From: Gyrodactylus bullatarudis
Lineage: Eukaryota > Platyhelminthes > Monogenea > Gyrodactylidea > Gyrodactylidae
Assembly: GCA_012064415.1 (NCBI GenBank)
Contig: SSNU01000056.1
Coordinates: forward strand, 55,939-68,914
Direction of reading: 5' to 3'
Length of the DNA: 12,976 nucleotides
The translations under genes were made by a program, and so were the position numbers. The notes beneath the pieces were generated by a model. The model searched no databases. It saw nothing but the letters and a program-made list of their open reading frames with translations, and was not told the origin of the DNA. This document shows positions 1 to 8,765 of the stretch, piece after piece; within the stretch, counting starts at the first letter, position 1; every line of letters begins with the position of its first letter.

Positions 1-244
1 AACTTTTCACATTATTGGGAATTTTGAAATAGGATTAACAAAAGCCTCTTAAATCGGACAAACCTCGTTTATTAGACCGTTTGAATCAGGGAAAAAATCT
101 CTATCTGATGGTATATTTTTTAGAGAAATTTATTTTTCACTGCATTCTGATGATAATGTTATTACTTGTCAGTGGGCAGGGAATTTTTAATTCAATTTAG
201 AAAAGGGGCAGAGAGGAGGGTTCACTTTTCTACATCTTCTACTC
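1..244. other. No assignable gene; short plus-strand open stretch
   Basis: I can assign nothing here with confidence. The plus-strand frame starting at base 5 stays open to the TAA at 188-190, apart from a single TAA at 50-52, and reads protein-like (for example FFREIYFSLHSDDN). I do not recognise it. The minus strand of this stretch is where the endonuclease of the adjacent LINE should continue, but every frame there has stops and no endonuclease motif is visible. The LINE relic therefore seems to end near 245. Confidence 0.3.
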
Positions 245-775
245 AGGTCGTACTGTATAAACCAACACCACCACCATTAGCTTCAAGTCTATCGGCTCTA
301 TAGAGTTGATAGTTGGAGATGTTTATAATAGAATCAGAAACCAGAGGATGTAACCAGGTTTCGGTAATAAAAAAATGGCTGGTCTAAAATTGTTGATGAT
401 ATTTTTAATGTATAGGAATGTATTTTTAGAGAGTAATGATCGAGCATTCAGAAGAAAAAACCAGGACGATTATTGAAAAAACTTTTGAGACTCACAAGAA
501 AGTGTATGAAGAGCATTATCAAAATTGAGGTTGGAGTCGGCCTTATTTTAGAAGATATTTGGTTGAGATATAAAATACAAGTCAACAGAGGAATCGTCAT
601 GTCCGGAACCATGTTTAGCTCAAACATGAGCGGGAGGAGGATTGTAGGCTGTAGTGATATGAAGGTTTTCTTTATCTTCGGATATAGACTGGCAAAGATT
701 GATTGGCAATAAATTGAAGAAATTGAGAATAGAAGACTGAGATAGTCCATTTGTTATTGATTGAGTGTGGGGTTT
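245..775 (-). pseudogene. LINE endonuclease (EEP/APE) N-terminal relic
   Basis: On the minus strand the frame reads LLNARSLLSK, then about 20 residues later (after a 1-nt frame change at the A7 run 369-375) ITETWL, then YRADR and NGGGVGLY. This is the classic start of the exonuclease-endonuclease-phosphatase domain of CR1/Jockey/RTE-like LINEs, which nicks target DNA for target-primed reverse transcription. The Glu of ITETWL is the family's metal-ligand Glu. Upstream (775-455) the same frame is readable but holds TGA and TAA stops. A TGA follows GLYSTT, and neither the GDFN motif nor a reverse transcriptase is present. This is a dead fragment. The LINE clade cannot be set from so little. Confidence 0.72.
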
Positions 776-1465
776 TTAGACAGACATTGGAGGTGAACCA
801 GAGACAAGCGGAGAGAAAACTGGCCTTTTGTTGTTTTGGGCTGGCGTATTAAGATGGCTTTCAGATAGAATGGGGCTAACTGCGGAATGATTTGATAGAT
901 GATGAGGAATAGTAGAATGTGAAAGCTGAGTGGAAGCTACTTGGACAGGAGGAGGGTGATTTTCTTGATTAGTCCCGGAAACTTTGGTCGAGGTAGGAGT
1001 AACTCGTGGCTTATGTTGAAATTTTTCTTCGCGACAAGAGAAGAACCTTTTAGTTTTGGAAAGTGAAATCCTTTGTTGAACTATGGAGTTGGATGGTCTT
1101 CGTTTGAAAACAATACGGATATAATATGATCCAAATTCATCTTTATTCTTGAAACAACTGTAAGTGAAATTCCCGATGGAATTGATCATGGATTTAACAG
1201 CAGGAGTAGTAACGTTGTATCCTCTGACAATCATGTTGTTTGAGTGAGCTTTGTTTACTGGTTTGAAAGAACATGACACATCATTCTGAGGTTTGATTGG
1301 AGGAGAGATGAAAAGAGGAGGAGGAGGATGAACATTGTACGATGAATAACTTTCAACATTAGGGTTAATTACATGTTGTATACCATGAATAGTACTTGGA
1401 GGCGGAAAAGAGGTATTAATAGTGGTATTTGATGGATTCTTGATGTATGCTATTTCACGTTTTAG
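776..1465 (-). pseudogene. LINE ORF1-like proline-rich protein region
   Basis: An open minus-strand frame of 229 codons starts at the ATG at 1465 (MLKREIAYIKNP) and ends at TAA 776-778. The frame is also open upstream to 1633, but there it runs through the palindromic tandem repeat, so I chose the internal Met. Features are PPP-rich stretches at both ends and a central segment around NMIVRGYNV and SYYIRIVFKRRPSN. That segment resembles the RRM-like or RNA-binding core of LINE ORF1 proteins, but I cannot name a domain. After its stop the same frame continues toward the endonuclease relic. This suggests either one long ancestral ORF now carrying nonsense mutations, or an ORF1/ORF2 pair in one frame. 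The ORF1 role is inferred from position. Confidence 0.5.
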
Positions 1466-1481
1466 CATATATGTTACCGTG

Positions 1482-1692
1482 ATTATTGAAACTCCGGGAG
1501 TTTCGAAACTCCCCAGTGAGTATTGAAACTCCCCAGTGAGTATTGAAACTCCCCAGTGAATATTGAAACTCCCCCGTGAGTTTCGAAACTCACGAAAATT
1601 TTCGTGAATATGGAAACTAGTTTCTAAATTCACGGTTTTCGTGAATATTGAAACTCGTGAGTTTCGAAACTCCCGAGTAAATATTGAAACTA
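1482..1692. repeat. 20-bp tandem array with overlapping palindromes
   Basis: Bases 1501-1600 form exact 20-base registers, each containing TTGAAACT or TTCGAAACT. Registers 1521-1540 and 1541-1560 differ at one base. The array degenerates to 1692. Perfect palindromes centred on TTCGAA lie at 1496-1513 (18 bp) and 1575-1594 (20 bp), with an AATT-centred one at 1590-1607 (18 bp), GAAACTAGTTTC at 1613-1624, and a 26-bp one with a single mismatched pair at 1653-1678. It lies just upstream of the minus-strand ORF1-like frame, so it could be the LINE's repeated 5' UTR. It could equally be an unrelated satellite. Confidence 0.85.
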
Positions 1693-1963
1693 ACTCAAAT
1701 ATCTAAGTATCTCATCAATTTAATAAGTTTTATAATCAGGGCATCCAAAATATAATTCATCAATTTTTTTATAGTCATTTATTTTCTATCAATAAATAAC
1801 TAGGAAAACTTATAAATTTTAAGTTCTTAGAAAAAGTGAGCTTCTTTGTAAAACCTATTCATTTTTTGTGATTGTAACTTGAATTCGCATGAATGATTCT
1901 GACAAATATGTTTTCTATACATTAAAAGTCCTCGTACATTTCACATGAAATCAAGTGTTAAAT
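1693..1963. other. AT-rich stretch without gene
   Basis: Low-complexity AT-rich DNA between the palindromic array and the Tigger target site. I see no coding frame, tRNA or repeat structure. Confidence 0.6.
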
Positions 1964-1993
1964 AAATAAATTGATTGAATGACAATTCAAGTA
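1964..1993. repeat. Left half of palindromic target site plus TA duplication
   Basis: Bases 1964-1991 are the exact reverse complement of 5689-5716. TA at 1992-1993 and 5687-5688 is the target duplication. Joining the flanks through one TA gives a perfect 58-bp palindrome as the empty site. Complementarity stops at 1963/5717. Confidence 0.85.
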
Positions 1994-2595
1994 CAGTGAA
2001 TTGACTAAATCACGCCTCGAGATAGCTCTACCCCAAGCAAGTTTTGGAACTTATACCTCTACTCCATTTTCGTCAACCAATCAGATTCTAGTATCAAAAA
2101 ATGAATTTTTATGCTGATTTCTCAAGCCTTAACCCTTCTTCAATATATATGTTTAATATCCAAATTTTCTCCTTTACATCATGGATTAAAAATTAATCTT
2201 CTACCTGCCCTAATAAGAAACTTAAATTTTTGAATTTTCACGCGAATAATTTTGGTACTGTTCGATAGAGAATATCAAGTTGTGCCGTGTTACATATTTT
2301 TGATATGAAATCATTCGAATCTTGAGAGAAATTCAAGTTCAAATATTAGATCCAAAATGGGTTAAATTTTGTATGAAATCTCAAAATACAGAAAGATTCT
2401 ACACAGACCCCCAATTTTTTCTGGTCGTTTTCATACTTACCTAGTGTATGGGCCCCATACTATGGGGGAATTGTGAAATTAGTCACACATAAACCTCTAC
2501 TATGACGCAATGTGTTTTATACTCACACCCTCCTACATTTCTATCCGGCCTTCTTTCCCACTCCTAACATCTATCTCTCACTCTCACTGATTCCC
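1994..2595 (+). repeat. Left terminal inverted repeat (602 bp)
   Basis: Matches the reverse complement of 5091-5686. The only difference I found by eye is a 6-bp CTCTCA duplication (2580s), giving 602 versus 596 bp. It contains the near-palindrome GTATGGGCCCCATAC around 2446-2460. A TTTTATA followed by a pyrimidine-rich tract (about 2514-2590) lies about 80-160 bp before the transposase ATG and could serve as its promoter. That is a guess. Pogo/Tigger arms are usually tens of bases long, so this is exceptional. Confidence 0.92.
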
Positions 2596-2988
2596 CCATT
2601 CGAATTGACGAATCAGATTCTTCCAAATTCAAAAGAAAAATCCAAACCATGTAATTGACATTATTGTTTTCGATGAAATTAACTCCGGAACAAAGGAAAT
2701 CTGTGTTCTCACTCTTCGAAATTCACTCGATATCTCATATAGCTCGCCTACAATCGGTAAGTAGAGGGACTATTCCTAGAGTGCTTAAAGAAGGAGAAGC
2801 GGATCAAGATCTTTTTTAATCCTGTTATTGCTGTTACTCTTAATAATCGCTCAAATTCCGGGGTAACCACAACGGAACAACAGCTCAAAGAAATCATTGA
2901 GGAAACTCTCAAAGATTCTAACATCACAAGTATATCAGAACGGTTGTTTATGCGATTATCACGTAGTCATAATTTGCTTGAATTGAAT

Positions 2989-3016
2989 GTAAGTAATTTT
3001 ATTCATCGTTCTATAG
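2989..3016 (+). other. Intron 1 of transposase, 28 nt
   Basis: GTAAGT...CTATAG. Removing it joins the exon-1 frame (LLELN) to the 230-codon open exon 2 in phase. Without removal the frame meets stops. Confidence 0.7.
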
Positions 3017-3706
3017 ATTCAAGCTAACAAATTCATTCTTGATCGTACTATCAGCCTTCACCATAAAATTGATATGTGTATCAAAAGAAGTTCACAATGT
3101 TATCTTCTCAACATTTCTTCGATCAACTTTATAAACAAGTTCGTGTTTTGTGTACAAATCATAAACCTCAATTCAGAAGAAAGGAAATTTCTCCTTATCA
3201 AAGAAAAGTTCTTGCGAACATCATTTGACGCCATTAAAATTGAGAGAAAACAATCTGCTATATCTCACATTTTAGGCTTTCTTATTGACTTTGATTCAAG
3301 ACTATCAGAACCTTCTATTTTATTCGTGGATCAAAATTCAGAATTTCTTATTGACATCGTCAAAATATTGTTAAAATTAAAGAATGTTGATATTTATACC
3401 TATAAGCCTCTAAATGAAATCAAGATCAATTTTTTTTATCGCAAAGAAGATAATTTCAAATTGGCAATTAATCGAAATCTGAAACTTCCTTATAAATCAG
3501 AAGATCTTCTGAACTCAATTGATTTCAATAACATAGAAAGAAAATGTAAGACTTACTATTCCTCAGCAGTTAAGTCTCTGGAAACTGTAACGAGTTTTCT
3601 ACTACGTAGACGCTCTTTTTCTGATTTGAAAATCTTCGAAAAAGTCTCAAAACTTTTATTTCCTGATTCCATAGATCATTCTATCTATTCAATTGGATTT
3701 CCATAT

Positions 3707-3736
3707 GTAAGTTAAATTTTAAAAGCTTATTTCTAG
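3707..3736 (+). other. Intron 2 of transposase, 30 nt
   Basis: GTAAGT...TTCTAG. It contains a TAA in the exon-2 frame. Removal keeps the frame and restores the start of the second HTH (SFILKRRIQVKNRF). Confidence 0.78.
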
Positions 3737-4576
3737 GTTAGAACAAAAAGTTTCATTCTTAAGAGACGTATTCAAGTTAAAAACAGATTCAATGACGGAT
3801 ATTCTGTGGATCGTTTATCTATTGCATGTGTCAAAAGCAAAAGGTCAATAAAACGCTATCTTGCTCTAGAAATTGTAAATGAATCTGTTCATCTAAACCA
3901 ATCAAGAAATGAATTCACTCGAACCTTTTTTGATGAAATTTTAATGGATAAAATTGAAGAAGAATTGAATGATTTTAATAATCATATAACATTTCAGGAA
4001 TTACAAATTATTGCTACTAAGGTTGCAAATAATCTAGAGATTGAAGGCTATAAACCTGGTTATAAAGCTTTAATGAAGTTATGTAGAAGAAATAACCTCT
4101 GCTTCCGTAAACCGTCAGGAGATTGTAAGTGTTCCTGATCATTCTGTTGAACAATTTTTCCTAGAGTTACCTATTCTCATAAGATCGTACAGAGAAGAAG
4201 ACATCTACAACCTTGATGAGGCTGCTTTATTTCTCTATAATACAAGCAATAAAATATTATGTCGTAAAAATCAAAATGCTCATGGCTTCAAAGAATCCAA
4301 AGATAGAATAACACTAGTTTTTTGCACGAATGCAATTGGAGATAAGCGGCCAATTCTGATACTCAACAACGTAAAAAAAGGTGCTTCGACGATAATGATT
4401 TAAAATTCTTCAACTACGAGTCAACGAAGAAAGGTTGGATGACTAAGGTAGTATTTGCCAAATATCTCCTGAATTGGGACAAAGAATTGATCAAAAATAA
4501 AAGAAAAATCATATTGTTTCTTGATAATGCGCCAAGTCATATATTTCCTGAAGGAATTAATTTAAAGAATATTAAA

Positions 4577-4602
4577 GTAAGCTTGGTAATTAATTTTTTC
4601 AG
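4577..4602 (+). other. Intron 3 of transposase, 26 nt
   Basis: GTAAGC...TTTTTCAG. Removal joins NIK to LHYLPPNCTSVCQPLD, re-creating the highly conserved PPN-T-S-QPLD block of DDE_1 transposases. This makes it the best supported of the three introns. Confidence 0.88.
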
Positions 4603-5014
4603 CTCCACTATCTGCCTCCTAACTGTACTTCTGTTTGTCAACCTTTAGACGCTGGAATCATCAGATCTTTTAAATCTCATTATAGAAGATTTATGGTACA
4701 AAAATTGACTTCAGAAAATGTCCACATAAAAGATCTGAGGAAAAATTTTAATCTTAAACAATGTTTACTAATGGTTCAGCAAGCATGGGAAGAAGTCAGT
4801 CGTCAGACAATAATAAATTGTTTCATTCATGTGAAATTTGTCAACAAGCAAAATCAAATCATTGAATTAACTGAGGAAATAGAAAAATCTTTCGAATTTC
4901 TGTTGGATTTCTTAAATTTCGAAAAACGCTTTGGGTGTATCGAAGAAATAAAGTCAACACGTTTATTCCAAGAATATCATTCAAAGAGAAGAGATAATGT
5001 TTTTGATTTTAACG

Positions 5015-5020
5015 AATAAA
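5015..5020 (+). promoter_or_regulatory. AATAAA poly(A) signal overlapping the stop codon
   Basis: AATAAA spans the transposase stop (TAA 5017-5019) and is followed by a T-rich tract. The position suits cleavage before the right inverted repeat. Short motif in AT-rich DNA, so only suggestive. Confidence 0.4.
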
Positions 5021-5090
5021 ATTTTTTGATTTTATAATTTATGCCTGATTCATAATGCATTATTAAGCCAAAATCGAGGCAATAACAAGA

Positions 5091-5686
5091 GGGAATCAGT
5101 GAGAGATAGATGTTAGGAGTGGGAAAGAAGGCCGGATAGAAATGTAGGAGGGTGTGAGTATAAAACACATTGCGTCATAGTAGAGGTTTATGTGTGACTA
5201 ATTTCACAATTCCCCCATAGTATGGGGCCCATACACTAGGTAAGTATGAAAACGACCAGAAAAAATTGGGGGTCTGTGTAGAATCTTTCTGTATTTTGAG
5301 ATTTCATACAAAATTTAACCCATTTTGGATCTAATATTTGAACTTGAATTTCTCTCAAGATTCGAATGATTTCATATCAAAAATATGTAACACGGCACAA
5401 CTTGATATTCTCTATCGAACAGTACCAAAATTATTCGCGTGAAAATTCAAAAATTTAAGTTTCTTATTAGGGCAGGTAGAAGATTAATTTTTAATCCATG
5501 ATGTAAAGGAGAAAATTTGGATATTAAACATATATATTGAAGAAGGGTTAAGGCTTGAGAAATCAGCATAAAAATTCATTTTTTGATACTAGAATCTGAT
5601 TGGTTGACGAAAATGGAGTAGAGGTATAAGTTCCAAAACTTGCTTGGGGTAGAGCTATCTCGAGGCGTGATTTAGTCAATTCACTG
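5091..5686 (-). repeat. Right terminal inverted repeat (596 bp)
   Basis: Inverse copy of the left arm, ending in CACTG followed by TA. It begins 71 bp after the transposase stop. Because the arms are nearly identical, any promoter in the left arm is also present here, pointing inward on the minus strand. Confidence 0.92.
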
Positions 5687-5726
5687 TACTTGAATTGTCA
5701 TTCAATCAATTTATTTGGTGAGAAAA

Positions 5727-5852
5727 ATGCTATTAAGTTCAGAAATTAAAATGAGTTTGAAGATTCACTATTTACACAACCATCTCGTCAAATTTCCTGA
5801 TGAGCAAGGTGAACGCCTGTGTGATTATACACAGAAAATACAGAAAATGTAA
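5727..5852 (+). pseudogene. Short coding relic with MSLKIHYLHNHL motif
   Basis: A 41-codon frame from ATG 5727 to TAA 5850-5852 contains KMSLKIHYLHNHLVKFPDEQGER. From memory, this kind of string (MSLKIHFLxSHLDFFPEN...DEQGERFHQDI) recurs in repeated, uncharacterised invertebrate proteins, probably transposon-derived. Relative to that pattern a few residues between FP and DEQGER are missing here, and the frame stops soon after, so this is a fragment. I cannot name the family. It begins 11 bp after the palindromic target site of the Tigger element. Confidence 0.4.
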
Positions 5853-6486
5853 ATCAATTTGTAAATAAATAGTATACTTGAAATATGTATTCAACATTAA
5901 ACATGGCTTATTCTGAGAAATAGATTAATATTGAGAAACATGAATTTGAGGGTCCTTACATCCACTTATGAGTGTTGTGTACTATGCCATTCGAAAGCTC
6001 AATAAACGCTCTATAAAAAAGATTAATACGATAAAAAGCAATCAACTGTAAAATACAAAAAATACCTGTAAAAAATAAGATAAAAAAATACTTATTTAGT
6101 GTTCGTAGTACTCTAATGCGATTATTCAATTTTAGATCGGGTTCAAATTTTTTTTATCGATAAAACGATTATATATCTTTGTCACTAGTAAAATTCGGGT
6201 CTATAAGTCGCATAATTGAGTGGTGAATATGTTTTAAAACAAGTTAGTTGCTACAGAAACTTGAAAAACAAATAAATGACTTTTTTATTTGACGAGAAAC
6301 GTATTAATTTTTACATTTTTGAAATCAGCGTGAAATTCTGCTCCAGAAAGTGTCATTATCTGAAATATACAATTTTTGACTTGCCCCAGTGTTATCACAT
6401 GTGTCCATGTGTCGAATTATATACAATCACATTCCACGGTTCGAAGAGCCTATGAATGCTACAAGAGGGGAATGAGAATTTTTAAT
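5853..6486. other. AT-rich stretch without gene
   Basis: No coding frame, RNA gene or strong repeat is visible, only runs of A/T and many stops on both strands. The 5' part of the adjacent hAT relic may lie in the last 100 bases but is not readable. Confidence 0.55.
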
Positions 6487-7396
6487 TTGACTACCCCGGT
6501 CATAACCAGATGGAATAACCAGATTTTAATCTCATCAATAGAATAATCACAACCTGGGACTGATATATGGTACCAGAAATTAAATCACTCTTACCTAACG
6601 AATACTGATTTGAAATAATCAAAGAAATTAATGTTTTATTCCAATATGTACTAAAGTCTGTCATGAAAAAAGCCAACATTGAACCTCGTACTCTGCTCAT
6701 TGGCTGTTATAAAAGAAAATTTACATGATCTAAAAAAATCCACCCATATTATCTATATGAATGATTTTTTGTCAGCTTTCCAGAAATGTTTGGACAAATA
6801 TTCCCTTCAGGTGGAATAAACACTTTTAGTACTCAATTTGTTCATATTTGGATTCATTCCAGATAAAAGCCTTCTTATCGGAGAGTATATATAAGAAGAT
6901 TAAGGCATATTTAACATCTAATTTTGGATAGAAATAAATTAAAACTCCAAAACCAGCAAAGGGAAGCATATCGAACTTATATTCTATTGCAAAAGAGAAA
7001 AATTTTAATTTTGATGATCATATTCTGGAAGAAAATTTTCAATTATGAGAATAAGGCTATTGATGTTAAACAGGTTTTGGCGGACAGGGATCACACAACT
7101 GTAAACATACTTGATCGGTGGCAGAAAAATCAATAAAATTTTCCTTTATTGACAGAAGCAGCACTAAGCTTTTTGAATATACCAGCAACATCTGCCTATT
7201 CAGAAAAATTATGTAGCTCTGCATCCAAGCTAATATCAAACAAGAGCTAGCCTTTTGGGAGATAAGGCTGAAAAACAGTTGATAGCTGGATTTAGGTATG
7301 AAACTATAAACGATTTGATCAATTTATTTAAAGACAATGCGAATGATGAAGATGATCAGGAACAATATATCTTATATAAATGCAATTATAGTTTTT
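6487..7396 (+). pseudogene. hAT-superfamily transposase relic
   Basis: The relic is readable only in pieces across three frames. 6487 onward reads LTTPVITRWNN, matching the conserved TRWN of hAT transposases. About 6570-6720 reads EIKSLLPNEY, then EIIKEINVLFQYV after a stop. About 6725-6805 includes FLSAFQKCLDKYS. 6848-6928 reads LDSFQIKAFLSESIYKKIKAYL, where LDPRFK is usual. 6924-7133 continues to LDRWQKNQ. After a TAA comes NFPLLTEAALSFLNIPATSAYSE (7137 onward, split motif LNIPATSAYSE), then SASKLISNK and, after a 1-nt shift at about 7243, ASLLGDKAEKQL. The last blocks are the C-terminal dimerisation region (W...P...IPATS..SE..FS). There are at least three stops and several frameshifts, and neither terminal repeats nor an 8-bp duplication was found. 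It is long dead. Confidence 0.8.
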
Positions 7397-8315
7397 AAAC
7401 ATTTTTTGAATGAAGTCGAAGAAATAGATAGCGATAATGAAAATTTCCAAGGCATAGATTCCGAATTTGACCAGTATAATGATCAGAAAGGAATCTTGCG
7501 AATGGATTCAATCTCTGCTCATTGAGATTACTTATTCCTATTTGATGGAAATGCGCTACATTATCATTTTTATTATGTTTTTAATAATAAATATTATTAC
7601 AAAACTTGATAAGACAAATAGAAACAGAGAATGTCATTCAGGACATAGGCTTTTAATACAAGCAATTGGCTGCGAAAAAAATCTCTGACCCATAATTTAT
7701 TGACTATTAGACAATTTTTGAGATTTGAGAAATGGTAAATGAAAAAAACAGATGTCTGGCTCAATAAGTAATGGGAGGGCTCTTAACAACGCAATTATTA
7801 ATTTGAAGAAATTATTTTAATAAAGGGGACACATGTCTGATATTAGTAAACAATCCTATTAATTCATTTAAAAGGTGATTTATGACGAGGTCTGCAGAAT
7901 ATATGAAAAATGTCTGGTTTGGATAAGAAATAAGGGGAACTTTAGAACAATAGAATTCCAGTATGTTGAAAATTTTTCTTTGTTCATATTGGCTCCACCT
8001 GAATAGGTGTCAAGGGTTCAGAATCCTAGCCACATAAAATGATGAATTAATGTGGTGCATTCTGATTGGTTTGAATATTTCCAACCAACCAAAATAAAGC
8101 AATTTACCTTTTTCTCTACACAGACATGTTATTGAGGTCTCATTATATAAAGTACGCATAGATATCACGTCTTTCAGATTTTATAACTCTGGACCCTGGG
8201 TTCAAAAGAAAATCTGAAAAGCCTAACTTGATTTTTAGAGCCGAGAAAAGCTCTGGTTATAATATGATTTTAAGACTTTTTGAGGCCCTAATTATTATAT
8301 TTGAGACAGCTATAT
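7397..8315. other. Non-coding stretch between hAT relic and LINE
   Basis: No firm gene. A short acidic frame (about 7398-7525, VEEIDSDNENFQGIDSEF) follows the hAT relic and may be its tail, but I cannot confirm it. The rest is AT-rich. A two-part stem-loop sits at 8018-8065. No endonuclease N-terminus is readable before about 8320, so the LINE is 5'-truncated near here. Confidence 0.5.
8018..8065. repeat. Two-part inverted repeat (stem-loop)
   Basis: TCAGAAT (8018-8024) pairs with ATTCTGA (8059-8065), and inside it CCACAT (8030-8035) pairs with ATGTGG (8050-8055), with unpaired bases between. Function unknown. Confidence 0.5.
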
Positions 8316-8765
8316 ATGTTCACTAAGGTTAACTATAGACTAGCGTTCCTAGAACAAGGGTCCTTAGTCATTATCAATGCCTACTTTCCTACAGAGTCGT
8401 GCGACAACAGGGAGGATCACAGTGCGATGGTACAGTTGCTTTCTGGGCTGATACCTGACACACATAATGTGATCTTGGCAGGAGACTTAAACTGCAAGTT
8501 AGGGTTTAAGGGCGATGACTCACCGAATGGCACGATCCTCAGGGGTCTGCTTGAGAGGAAGCATCTTAAAATAATTAAACATAAATTCATTACACCCTTA
8601 CACAGACGGTACACCTATATCGAGAAATCAAACAGGGCACTTGCAGTCAAAGATTACCTAGCCACCTCACAAGGGGTGTGTAAATCTGTCCGTAATGACT
8701 AATCTGAAAACACCGATGACCAGGATCTTTTCCGATCATCTACCCCTTCTGTGTAAAATATCCAA
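8316..8765 (+). pseudogene. LINE AP-like endonuclease, C-terminal two thirds
   Basis: Reads YRLAFLEQGSLVIINAYFPT, H..MVQLLSGL, VILAGDLNCKLG (the GD-N active-site motif), and DYLATSQG (usual DYI-T-S). After a 1-nt shift at the G4 run 8673-8676 it continues to FSDHLPLLCKIS (8720s-8755), the SDH catalytic motif of EEP nucleases. The N-terminal part with the N and E metal ligands is absent, consistent with 5' truncation. It would nick the target strand to prime reverse transcription. Confidence 0.85.

Larger units (their letters stand above)
2673..5019 (+). pseudogene. Pogo/Tigger transposase, 4 exons, three frameshifts
   Basis: Exons: 2673-2988, 3017-3706, 3737-4576, 4603-5019, about 750 codons versus roughly 450-600 in the family. 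Start ATG 2673 gives MKLTPEQRKSVFSLFE..., an HTH_psq-like homeodomain fold (ISHIARLQSVSRGTI). A CENP-B-like region follows, then an unrecognised stretch (about 3200-3706). A second HTH (RFNDGYSVDRLSIACVKSKRSI, split here as 3746-3840) and a second CENP-B-like domain (ITFQELQIIATKVANN, 3905-4115) come next. The DDE_1 core has Asp in NLDEAALF (4215), LDNAPSH (4523) and QPLDAGI (4648), with 32 residues between the last two. The C-terminal AWEEVSRQTIINCF is typical. Single-base breaks lie in T6 2812-2817, near 4118-4121 and in A7 4373-4379. Frames agree across all three introns. Confidence 0.88.
1994..5686 (+). mobile_element. Complete pogo/Tigger-type DNA transposon (3693 bp)
   Basis: A cut-and-paste element of the Tc1/mariner-pogo superfamily. 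The ends read CAGTGAATTGAC and its inverse, immediately inside TA dinucleotides, as in pogo/Tigger (TA target, CAG-type termini). The inverted repeats are about 600 bp each and frame a plus-strand transposase gene (2673-5019). The gene has exons, tiny introns and three frame breaks, so this copy is probably non-autonomous now. The near identity of the two arms suggests recent insertion or arm homogenisation. If the flanking 28 bp were counted as TIR, the ends would be 1964 and 5716, but those ends lack both a CAG start and a TA duplication. Confidence 0.9.

Noticed and set aside
1466..1633. N-terminal extension of the minus-strand ORF1-like frame
   Set aside because: It merely translates the palindromic 20-bp repeat (repeating GSF/GVS units), so it is probably not protein-coding.
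4125..4164. Possible 40-nt intron GTAAGT...CTAG in the transposase
   Set aside because: Splicing would create a TAG, whereas the adjacent frame reads through as coding (EIVSVPDHSVEQFF), so a 1-nt shift at about 4118-4121 explains it better.
6500..6700. Minus-strand 66-codon open frame
   Set aside because: It is antisense to the hAT relic, whose TRWN motif reads on the plus strand.
8014..8036. GGTTCAGAATCC resembling a tRNA/SINE B box
   Set aside because: No cloverleaf can be drawn and the nearest A-box-like sequence is only about 20 bp away.
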